This document shows, piece by piece, positions 1 through 6,339 of a DNA stretch of 9,047 bases. Position numbers and translations under genes: made by a program. Source of the stretch: Vulcanimicrobiota bacterium (GTDB lineage Bacteria; Vulcanimicrobiota; Vulcanimicrobiia; Vulcanimicrobiales; Vulcanimicrobiaceae). Position 1 is the first letter of the stretch, and every line of letters begins with the position of its first letter. The stretch covers positions 1-9,047 of the forward strand of contig JASHTE010000192.1 of the NCBI GenBank assembly GCA_030040695.1, written 5' to 3'. A model generated the notes under the pieces. It did not search any database. It was not told the DNA's origin and saw only the letters and a program-made list of their open reading frames with translations.

Positions 1-918
1 CACACGCTGCCACGGTTCGGCGTCGACGTGAGCCTCGTCGACTTCAGCGACTTCACCGCCGTAGAAGCGGCGATCCGGCCGAATACAAAGGCGCTCTTTG
101 CCGAGACCATCGGGAACCCGAAGATCGACGTTCTCGACCTCGAACGCATCGCAGCGATCGCGCACAAGCACGGCCTGCCGCTCATCGTCGACAACACGCT
201 CGCGACACCGTACCTGCTGCGTCCATTCGATTGGGGCGCAGATATCGTCGTCCACTCCGCCACAAAATTCATCGGCGGACACGGAACGGCGATCGGCGGT
301 GTCATCGTCGACGGCGGGCGCTTCGACTGGGGCGCGAACCCGCGCTTCAGCGAGTTCGTGGCACCCGATCCGTCGTACCACGGCCTCCAGTACACCCCCG
401 TCTTCGGAAATCTCGCCTACATTCTGAAAGCGCGCGTTCAGCTCTTACGCGACGTCGGCGCGGCGCTCTCGCCGTTCAACGCATGGCTTCTGCTGCAGGG
501 GCTCGAGACGCTCGGCATCCGCGTCGAGCGGCACTCCGCCAACGCGCTTGCGGTGGCAGAGTTTCTCGAAAGCCATCCGCGCGTGCGCGACGCCTCCTAT
601 CCCGGCCTGCCGAGCCATCCGTCGCACGAGCGCGCCAAGAAGTACTTGCACGGCGGCTTCGGCGCAATCCTCACGTTCCGCGTCGACGGCGGGGAGCGCG
701 AAGCAAAGGCAATCATCGACAAGCTCAAGCTCTTCTCGCTGCTCGCGAACGTCGGCGATGCGAAGTCGCTCGTCATTCACCCGGCGACGACGACGCACCA
801 GCAGCTCGAGCCGCAGGAGCGCCTGCAAAGCGGCATCGACGATGCGACGATCCGCCTCTCCGTCGGCATCGAGGACAAGCGTGACATCATCGCGGACTTG
901 GAACAAGCATTACGCTAG
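1..918 (+). CDS. metY: O-acetylhomoserine aminocarboxypropyltransferase (OAH sulfhydrylase), 5'-truncated
   Basis: PLP-dependent gamma-replacement enzyme that converts O-acyl-L-homoserine plus sulfide to homocysteine in the cytosol. The reading frame is open from base 1, so the ATG at 28 is internal. 305 residues are visible, against about 430 for the family, so roughly 120 N-terminal residues are missing. Seen in the fragment: the ETIGNP and IVDNTLATPYL stretches of the PLP fold, the HSATKFIGGHGT motif with the Schiff-base lysine (codon 265-267, fragment residue 89), the SPFNAWLLLQGLETL block, and the C-terminal NVGDAKSLVIHPATTTHQQL and IRLSVGIED segments that place it in the MetY branch of Cys/Met-metabolism enzymes. 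It ends with TAG at 916-918. The next gene, metX, starts 20 bp later and makes its substrate, so an operon is likely. Related gamma-synthases share the fold, but the long MetY-type sequence makes that reading less likely. Confidence 0.95.
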   Translation, partial: HTLPRFGVDVSLVDFSDFTAVEAAIRPNTKALFAETIGNPKIDVLDLERIAAIAHKHGLPLIVDNTLATPYLLRPFDWGADIVVHSATKFIGGHGTAIGGVIVDGGRFDWGANPRFSEFVAPDPSYHGLQYTPVFGNLAYILKARVQLLRDVGAALSPFNAWLLLQGLETLGIRVERHSANALAVAEFLESHPRVRDASYPGLPSHPSHERAKKYLHGGFGAILTFRVDGGEREAKAIIDKLKLFSLLANVGDAKSLVIHPATTTHQQLEPQERLQSGIDDATIRLSVGIEDKRDIIADLEQALR

Positions 919-938
919 AGGAACAGACGGACGCGCTC

Positions 939-1865
939 GTGCGCGAAGAGAGGGTCGGCATCGGCGCGTTTGCGCTCGACGGCGGGGCAGTGCTTCCCGC
1001 CGTCGAGCAGCAGGTAACCATCTACGGCGCGGGCGATCGGGTCGCGCTCGTCTCGCACGCGCTCACCGGCTCGAGCCGTATCCGCGAGTGGTGGCCGGGG
1101 ATGTTCGGAGCAGAGAGGCTCTTCGATCTCGATCGCTGGAGCGTCATCGGCATCAATGTGCTCGGCGGCTGCTACGGGTCGACACCGGTATTCTCGGGGC
1201 GCGTCAGCGTCCGAGACATGGTGCGCGCGCAGGCTCGCGCGCTGGAGCAGCTCGGCATCACGCGGCTCGACCTCGTCACCGGCGGTTCACTCGGCGGCAT
1301 GCAGGCGCTACAATGGGCACTCGACTTCCCCGAGCGCGTGGAGCGAGCGGCGATTGTCGGCGCCCACGATCACCATAGCCCGATGGGCATCGCGCTCAAC
1401 GCGCTGCAGCGCGAGGCGATCGCAATCGACCCGAAGCGTGGCTTGCGCCTCGCGCGCAAGATTGCAATGCTGACGTATAAGTCGGAGGAGCTCTTCAACG
1501 AACGGCATGGACGCAGGCGCGATCGCCATGGCGTCGACCGCTTCGACATCGAGGGTTACCTCGAGCATCAGGCGGAGATCTTCGAGCGGCGAATGGACGC
1601 GCACACGTACGCGCTCCTCACGCACGCGATGGACGGCTTCGACGTGCGCGACGCGCCGGCGCCGCAAGGCCCAGAGTTGCTCTTCATCGGCATCTCCTCG
1701 GATTGGCTTTTCCGCCCGCAGGACGTGCGCGCCGCCGCCGAGCGGTTTCGTGCAAAGGGTGCGCGCTCAGCCTACGCGGAGCTGGAAAGCGAGCATGGCC
1801 ACGATGCGTTCCTCGCGGAACCCGAGACGCTCGCCCGCATCATTGCTCGTACGACCAGCGCATGA
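939..1865 (+). CDS. metX: Homoserine O-acyltransferase, MetX type, compact form
   Basis: Alpha/beta-hydrolase-fold enzyme that acylates L-homoserine from acetyl-CoA (some MetX proteins use succinyl-CoA), making the substrate of the adjacent MetY. 308 residues, shorter than the usual 350-380. Seen: the HALTG oxyanion region, VLGGCYGST, the nucleophile elbow GGSLGGMQ (Ser117), Asp255 in SSDWLF and His288 in HGHDAF, which together form a complete Ser-Asp-His triad. The shortening falls after GGCYGST, where the usual GP/NP-rich loop is cut down, and in the lid, where the segment between ADP and the GLALAR-like helix is missing. The start is GTG at 939. An AGAGG at 917-921 is 17 nt upstream, so the ribosome site is weak and the start is not certain, although homology begins at about residue 6. 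The 3' end overlaps the convergent GNAT-purN gene by 26 bp. Acyl-donor specificity cannot be read with confidence. Confidence 0.9.
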   Translation: MREERVGIGAFALDGGAVLPAVEQQVTIYGAGDRVALVSHALTGSSRIREWWPGMFGAERLFDLDRWSVIGINVLGGCYGSTPVFSGRVSVRDMVRAQARALEQLGITRLDLVTGGSLGGMQALQWALDFPERVERAAIVGAHDHHSPMGIALNALQREAIAIDPKRGLRLARKIAMLTYKSEELFNERHGRRRDRHGVDRFDIEGYLEHQAEIFERRMDAHTYALLTHAMDGFDVRDAPAPQGPELLFIGISSDWLFRPQDVRAAAERFRAKGARSAYAELESEHGHDAFLAEPETLARIIARTTSA

Positions 1866-2961
1866 TCGCGCGCGGTACGAGAGCGTGCTCGATCGGACGC
1901 AATCGCGTGCGCGCTTCTTCTTCCCGCTCGCCCGCGCGCGCGCGCAGCGGCACGCGCACGAGCACCGGCCCGCGGTCGGCGTCGGCCGTGATACGATGGA
2001 CGCTCGCGCCGATCCAACCGCTCGCGTGAGCGATCGCCTCACGCACGGCGTTGGGTCCGCGAAAGGCGGGGATCACGTCACCATCCGGCGTTCCTACTTC
2101 GTCGCGCGAGGGATCGAGCGGCAAGAAGGCGGGATGCAAGTTGAGGACGTCCGAGAACGCCTCCACGAAGCGTGCGTCGAGCACGTGCATCCATCCGAGT
2201 AACAAGACAAGCTCGGGCTCGAGCACCGAGACCGCCGCGAGCAGGCGCGCGTCGTACGCCGCACGCGACTCACGCTTCCGGTTCCATGGCACCACCATCT
2301 CGCGAACGCCTGCGTTTCGCGCACGTGTCACTGCGCCCGCGTCTGCGGCGTTGCTGACGAGCGCAACGATCTCGAGCGGAACCCGCCCCTCGGCCGCCGC
2401 GTCTGCAACGACTTGGAAGTTGGTCCCGCTCCCTGACGACAGGACGACCGTGCGCGCGCGCCGCGTGAGGCGCTCGTTGCGATCGAGGCGCTCGGCGATG
2501 GTCGCCCCGCATTGGGGCGCGTAGTATGCGGCGAGCCGCTCGCTCCCAACTGCCGGAATGAGCGCCTTCGCGTAGCCTCGCCTGCGCAAGCCACAGAGCG
2601 CGAGCGTCAGCAGCGCAGGCCCGAGCGCACCGCCTCGCGCTTGCGGCGCTACGCCGAACGGGCCGAAGATTCCAACGCCGGGTTGCGTACCAAGACCGCG
2701 CAGCCAATAGAAACGCAAACCTCGCGGGTCGTAGGTCGCAAAGCCGATCGGCTCACCGTCACGGCGCGCGATGATATTGGTTCCAGCGAATGCTTCACCG
2801 CTCCACGTGCCCCCGAAGACGAGGTCGATCCATGCGAGTGTCCGATCGTCGGCGCCCTCGCGGTCTTCTACTGAATAGCCGATGCGCTCGATGCGCTCGA
2901 TCGCCTGCGATCGCGCCCGCTCGTCGAAACGTTCGTCCAATACGCTGATGAGATTGAGCAA
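1840..2961 (-). CDS. purN: GNAT acetyltransferase domain fused to phosphoribosylglycinamide formyltransferase (PurN)
   Basis: 373 residues in one uninterrupted frame. Residues about 1-165 resemble a GNAT fold: GPFGVAPQARGGALGPALL (about 100-118) is the acetyl-CoA pyrophosphate-loop region, followed by a RGYAKALIPAVG strand and a YYAPQCGA helix. Residues about 169-373 are a formyltransferase: SGSGTN (176-181) for phosphate/GAR binding, N274 and H276 in NLHPAFLP, and D329 in ADRGP, matching the Asn/His/Asp catalytic set of GAR transformylase, which moves formyl from 10-formyl-THF to GAR. The gene directly follows purM, which supports a purine role. There is no Met between residues 2 and 222, and the boundary codons I checked gave no alternative start, so a separate PurN product looks unlikely. 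Relative to ordinary PurN there is an insertion at about 283-298. Start is TTG at 2961, abutting the purM stop, with a good Shine-Dalgarno. What the GNAT domain does is unknown. Confidence 0.85.
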   Translation of the reverse strand: MLNLISVLDERFDERARSQAIERIERIGYSVEDREGADDRTLAWIDLVFGGTWSGEAFAGTNIIARRDGEPIGFATYDPRGLRFYWLRGLGTQPGVGIFGPFGVAPQARGGALGPALLTLALCGLRRRGYAKALIPAVGSERLAAYYAPQCGATIAERLDRNERLTRRARTVVLSSGSGTNFQVVADAAAEGRVPLEIVALVSNAADAGAVTRARNAGVREMVVPWNRKRESRAAYDARLLAAVSVLEPELVLLLGWMHVLDARFVEAFSDVLNLHPAFLPLDPSRDEVGTPDGDVIPAFRGPNAVREAIAHASGWIGASVHRITADADRGPVLVRVPLRARAGEREEEARTRLRPIEHALVPRAIMRWSYEQ

Positions 2962-3984
2962 TCAGGCCTCTCTCGCCGGATGCACGATCACCGCCGGCTC
3001 GTTCTCTTCACGCGACTCGAGCCAGCCGACGATTTTCGCGCGCGGCATGGCACCGACCGCGCGTAAAGCATCGTCGAGCGGCACGACGAGTGTGTAGCCG
3101 ATGCCCATGTTGAGCGTTCGATAGCGCTCCTGTTGCGAGAGCTCGCCGCGGCGAACGAGATCGCGCTCGATCGCTGGAACCTCCCAGCGCGCCTGCTCGA
3201 ACACCGCCTTTACGCCCGGTGGTAAGGTCCGCGGAACGTTCTCCAATAGCCCCCCGCCGGTGATGTGCGCCATCGCCTTCACCGTTGCTACACGCTGTAT
3301 CGCGCGCACGGCTTCGTAGTACGAGGGATGTTCTGCAAGGAGCGCGTCGGCGTACGTTCCGCCGTAGCCAAATGGGTGCATCCATTCACTCGATGGAATG
3401 AGCGCACGTGCGAGCGAGTACCCGTTCGTGTGCAAACCTACCGCCGGTAGTGCGACGACGGCGTCGCCGGGCTGCACGCTCTCGCTCTTCGGCAAATCCT
3501 CTAGCGCCACGACGCCGACGATCGTGCCGGCGAGATCGAAGTGCTCCGGCGCGTAGACGCCCGGCATCTCAGCGGTCTCGCCGCCCAGCAATGCGCAGCC
3601 GTGCGCCGCGCACGCGCGTGCGCACCCCGCCACGATCCGTTCCGCGATTTCCGGATCGAGCTTTCCCACAGCCAGATAGTCGAGAAAGAAGAGCGGCATT
3701 GCGTTGCAGACGAGGATGTCGTTGACGCAGTGGTTGACGAGATCCGACCCGACGCTATCATAGCGCTGCAGTGCTGCCGCGATCAACAGCTTCGTTCCAA
3801 CGCCGTCGGTCGACGCGACGAGGGCTCGCTGCTCGTCTCCGGGCAGGCCGAAGAGCCCGGCAAAGCCGCCGATCGCATCGAGCTGCGACGGATGTCGCTG
3901 CTCCTGCAAGAGCCGCCTGTACCGTGCAACTGCTTCATTGCCGGCGCGTACATCGACGCCCGAGCGGGCGTACGAGTCACTCAT
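2962..3984 (-). CDS. purM: Phosphoribosylformylglycinamidine cyclo-ligase (AIR synthetase)
   Basis: ATP-dependent closure of FGAM to aminoimidazole ribotide, the fifth step of de novo purine synthesis, in the cytosol. 340 residues from the chosen start, close to the usual 345. Seen: STDGVGTK (58-65), CVND (86-89), the LFFLDYLAVGKLD stretch, GGETAEMPG (134-142) with its acidic ligands, HTNGYSLAR, HITGGG (240-245) and RTLNMGIGY (289-297), in PurM-family order. An in-frame ATG at 4050 would add 22 unrelated residues and run across the divergent promoter region. The ATG at 3984 gives the typical MSDSYxxxGVD beginning, with GAAAAG 9 nt upstream as a modest ribosome site. An ATG at 3993 is also possible. 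The gene is divergent from pepA (52 bp gap), and the GNAT-purN start directly follows its stop. Confidence 0.95.
   Translation of the reverse strand: MSDSYARSGVDVRAGNEAVARYRRLLQEQRHPSQLDAIGGFAGLFGLPGDEQRALVASTDGVGTKLLIAAALQRYDSVGSDLVNHCVNDILVCNAMPLFFLDYLAVGKLDPEIAERIVAGCARACAAHGCALLGGETAEMPGVYAPEHFDLAGTIVGVVALEDLPKSESVQPGDAVVALPAVGLHTNGYSLARALIPSSEWMHPFGYGGTYADALLAEHPSYYEAVRAIQRVATVKAMAHITGGGLLENVPRTLPPGVKAVFEQARWEVPAIERDLVRRGELSQQERYRTLNMGIGYTLVVPLDDALRAVGAMPRAKIVGWLESREENEPAVIVHPAREA
2967..2974 (-). promoter_or_regulatory. Shine-Dalgarno of the GNAT-purN gene, supports its TTG start
   Basis: The minus strand reads GAGAGAGG, 5 nt before TTG at 2961 and inside the last codons of purM (stop TGA 2964-2962). 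A strong purine-rich site at ideal spacing supports TTG as the true start and suggests translational coupling to purM. Confidence 0.7.
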
Positions 3985-3999
3985 CGCGAACATCTTTTC

Positions 4000-4009
4000 A
4001 CAATACACT
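4000..4009. promoter_or_regulatory. Possible overlapping divergent -10 elements for purM and pepA
   Basis: The 52 bp between purM (3984) and pepA (4037) contain the only clearly AT-enriched stretch nearby. On the minus strand TATTGT (4005-4000) is a -10 candidate for purM. On the plus strand TACACT (4004-4009) is one for pepA. They share the TA at 4004-4005. No convincing -35 hexamer is visible at 16-18 bp from either. The purM candidate would place its transcription start near 3993, leaving almost no leader. This is a consensus match by eye only. Confidence 0.3.
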
Positions 4010-4025
4010 CCCACACCTTCGGACG

Positions 4026-4030
4026 AAAGG
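4026..4030 (+). promoter_or_regulatory. Shine-Dalgarno of pepA, decides its start
   Basis: AAAGG lies 6 nt before ATG 4037 (a second AGG at 4032-4034 is too close). It supports 4037 over the in-frame ATG at 3938, which would lie inside the purM coding region. Confidence 0.6.
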
Positions 4031-4036
4031 CAGGTT

Positions 4037-5515
4037 ATGCAGATTCGCATCGCTCACGATGCGCCGGAGGGCGCGCGCACCGGCGCGCTCGTCGTGCCCC
4101 TCTTCACGAATGAAGCTCCGTCCGGCGCCGCAGCGGCTGCCGACGCGGCAGTCAAAGGCGCTCTCAGCGATGCCGTTCGCAGCGGCGAAACGAAGGGCAA
4201 ACCCTTCGAGACGCTCCTGATTCACGCAAAGGATCAGCCGTTTCGGCGCATCCTTGCTGTTGGGCTCGGCGATCGCACCAAACTCGAGTCGAGCGCCTTG
4301 GCGCGATACGCGGGAACTGCAGTGCGCGTACTCGGACGCAAGGGAGTGAGCGAGATCGCGATCGCGCTTCCCGAAGAGGCCGCGCAGAGCGCGGAGCGCT
4401 ACGTGAGCGCGGTTGCCGAAGGCGCGATCAGCGGCACATTCGAGACGACGCTCTACCAGAGCGAGCCGGAACAGCGCGTCGCCGTCGAGAGCGTAACGAT
4501 TCTGCCGGGGGACGGCGAGCGCGATGCATCGGAGCGCGGCCTGCGACGTGGAAGCATTCTCGGCGAGGCCGTAAACTTGGCGCGACGGCTCGCAGTGACG
4601 CCCGGAAACGATATGACGCCGACGATGCTCGCGCAGGAGGCGACGAAGGCGGCAAAGGATGCGGGCCTCGCAATCGAGGTGCACGACGCGGAGTGGGCGC
4701 GCGCCCGCGGCATGGGCTCCTTCCTCTCCGTCGCGCAGGGAAGTGCGCAGCCCCCGAAGTTCATCGTGATGTCTCACGAGAAAGGCAAAGGCGAGAGGCT
4801 CGCGCTCGTTGGCAAGGGCATCACCTTCGACACCGGCGGAATCTCGATCAAGCCCGCAGCCAACATGGAAGACATGAAGTACGATATGTCCGGTGGAGCG
4901 GGTGTCATCGCCGCGATGTGGGCGATCGCCAAACTCGGATTGCCGATCGACGTCGTCGGGATCGTCCCCGCAACGGAGAACATGCCCGGCGGGCGCGCGA
5001 CGAAGCCGGGCGACGTCGTTCGAGCGATGAACGGAAAGAGCATCGAGATCATCAATACCGACGCGGAGGGGCGCCTCATCCTTGCCGACGCGCTCTGCTA
5101 CGCAAACGAACTCGGCGCCAAGCGAATCGTCGACGCGGCGACGCTTACCGGTGCCTGCGTCGTCGCGCTCGGTCACATCGTCTCCGCGCTCGTCTCGAAC
5201 GACGACGCCTTCGCCGAGCTCTTTCTCGATAGCGCACGCGCCACCGGTGAACGGTACTGGCGCATGCCGCTGTACGACGAGTACGCGACACAAATGAAGA
5301 GCGACATCGCGGACTTGAAGAACAGCGCCGGCAGGGACGCGGGCGTCCTGACGGCCGCCGCGTTCCTGCGCTCCTTCACTGGTGAAACGCCGTGGATTCA
5401 CCTCGATATCGCAGGGACGGCCTACCTCGATACCGCATCCTCTTGGGCGCCCAGAGGTCCGACCGGCATCCCCGTCCGCGCCATGGTCGCGCTCGCCGAA
5501 GCGCTCTCCTCATGA
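4037..5515 (+). CDS. pepA: Cytosol (leucyl) aminopeptidase, family M17
   Basis: Two-metal exopeptidase that removes N-terminal residues from peptides. It is cytosolic and usually hexameric. 492 residues from this start, close to the usual about 500. The C-terminal catalytic domain carries the whole metal and active-site set: Lys260 and Asp265 in KGITFDTGG, Asp283 in YDMSGGAG, Asp342, Glu344 and Arg346 in the NTDAEGRLILADAL signature. The spacings of 5, 18, 59 and 2 between the metal/active-site residues match my recollection of the family. Residues about 1-170 form the variable macrodomain-like N-terminal part, rich in Ala/Glu. In E. coli, PepA also acts in Xer recombination and carAB control; nothing here shows that role. 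The stop TGA (5513-5515) overlaps the panB ATG by 4 bp. Divergent from purM. Confidence 0.95.
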   Translation: MQIRIAHDAPEGARTGALVVPLFTNEAPSGAAAAADAAVKGALSDAVRSGETKGKPFETLLIHAKDQPFRRILAVGLGDRTKLESSALARYAGTAVRVLGRKGVSEIAIALPEEAAQSAERYVSAVAEGAISGTFETTLYQSEPEQRVAVESVTILPGDGERDASERGLRRGSILGEAVNLARRLAVTPGNDMTPTMLAQEATKAAKDAGLAIEVHDAEWARARGMGSFLSVAQGSAQPPKFIVMSHEKGKGERLALVGKGITFDTGGISIKPAANMEDMKYDMSGGAGVIAAMWAIAKLGLPIDVVGIVPATENMPGGRATKPGDVVRAMNGKSIEIINTDAEGRLILADALCYANELGAKRIVDAATLTGACVVALGHIVSALVSNDDAFAELFLDSARATGERYWRMPLYDEYATQMKSDIADLKNSAGRDAGVLTAAAFLRSFTGETPWIHLDIAGTAYLDTASSWAPRGPTGIPVRAMVALAEALSS

Positions 5516-6339
5516 TCCAGCAGAAAAACACCGAAGCACGCCCCTACGAACCCGCAAAGACCCCGGTCTTCCGGCGCCTCACCGCGGGCTCGATCAAGCG
5601 GCGCAAGGGCACGCACCTCTTCCCCGTCGTTACCGCGTATGATGCTCCTTTCGCGCGCTTCGCGGAGGAGGCGGGCATCGACGTCATCCTCGTCGGCGAT
5701 AGCGTCGGCAACGTGATGCTCGGTTACGACGAGACGACGCCCGTCACGATGGAGCAGATGATCCATCACGCCCAAGCGGTCTCGCGCGGAACGTCACGCG
5801 CGCATGTGATCGTCGACATGCCTTTCGGCTCGTACCAAGTGAGCGACGAGGTCGCGCTCACCAATGCGATCCGGCTCGTGAAAGATGGCGGCGCCTGCTC
5901 CGTCAAGGTCGAAGGCGGCGTGCACGAAGCCGATCGCGTCCGAGCGATCGCACGGGCCGGCATTCCGGTCGTCGGGCACATCGGCATTACGCCGCAAACA
6001 GCCGGCCTCGGACCCGGCTACAAGATGCGTACCCACCGCGATCGCTTGGTTGCAGACGCGAGGGCGATCGAGGCTGCCGGCGCCTACGCGATCGTGCTCG
6101 AGGTCGTCGATGCGGGCATCACGCGTGAGATCACCGAGATGCTCTCAATTCCGACCATCGGCATCGGCTCGGGTCCCCACTGCGACGCGCAGGTGCTCGT
6201 TCTCCACGACGTTCTCGGCATCTATGCGCACTCGCCAAGTTTCGCAAAGCGTTACGCCGAGTTCGGCAGCCAGGCGATTGACGCGCTGCAAAAGTACGCG
6301 CAGGACGTGCGCGAAAGCAAGTTCCCGAGCGGCGCCTAA
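5512..6339 (+). CDS. panB: 3-methyl-2-oxobutanoate hydroxymethyltransferase (ketopantoate hydroxymethyltransferase)
   Basis: Transfers a hydroxymethyl group from 5,10-methylene-THF to alpha-ketoisovalerate, giving ketopantoate, the first committed step of pantothenate/CoA synthesis. 275 residues, against about 264 in E. coli. Seen: VTAYDAPFA, the Mg2+ ligands Asp63 in VGDSVGN and Asp102 in VDMPFGSY, Lys132 in VKVEGG, VVGHIGITPQTA, Glu197 in IVLEVVD as the likely catalytic acid, and IGIGSGPHCDAQVLVLHD with the LGI helix. The ATG at 5512 overlaps the pepA stop as ATGA. An in-frame ATG at 5392 would add 40 Arg-rich residues overlapping pepA and is rejected. About 30 polar, basic residues precede the barrel. 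No panC or panD is visible nearby. The stop TAA overlaps the convergent purF stop. Confidence 0.95.
   Translation: MIQQKNTEARPYEPAKTPVFRRLTAGSIKRRKGTHLFPVVTAYDAPFARFAEEAGIDVILVGDSVGNVMLGYDETTPVTMEQMIHHAQAVSRGTSRAHVIVDMPFGSYQVSDEVALTNAIRLVKDGGACSVKVEGGVHEADRVRAIARAGIPVVGHIGITPQTAGLGPGYKMRTHRDRLVADARAIEAAGAYAIVLEVVDAGITREITEMLSIPTIGIGSGPHCDAQVLVLHDVLGIYAHSPSFAKRYAEFGSQAIDALQKYAQDVRESKFPSGA

Noticed and set aside
231..884. Long Arg-rich open frames in other frames over metY (also 548-1378 and 445-906 minus)
   Set aside because: Typical of high-GC third-position shadows; they cross the metY/metX boundary and have no plausible protein character.
1933..1945. Alternating CG run as possible Z-DNA or a regulatory repeat
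   Set aside because: It is within the purN coding region, encodes an ordinary Arg/Ala stretch and fits background GC composition.
3938..4036. Upstream ATG for pepA adding 33 residues
   Set aside because: It lies inside purM and lacks family similarity; ATG 4037 has an AAAGG ribosome site at 6 nt.
3985..4050. Upstream start giving purM 22 extra residues
   Set aside because: The extension is unlike PurM N-termini and would cover the whole divergent gap into pepA; ATG 3984 gives a standard beginning.
3998..5401. A 467-codon open frame on the minus strand, antisense to pepA
   Set aside because: Composition is Arg/Asp/His-rich shadow of a GC-rich gene, with no recognisable motif, and the plus strand encodes a complete, convincing PepA.
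5392..5511. Upstream ATG for panB adding 40 residues
   Set aside because: Arg-rich sequence overlapping pepA; the ATGA junction at 5512 is a far better start.
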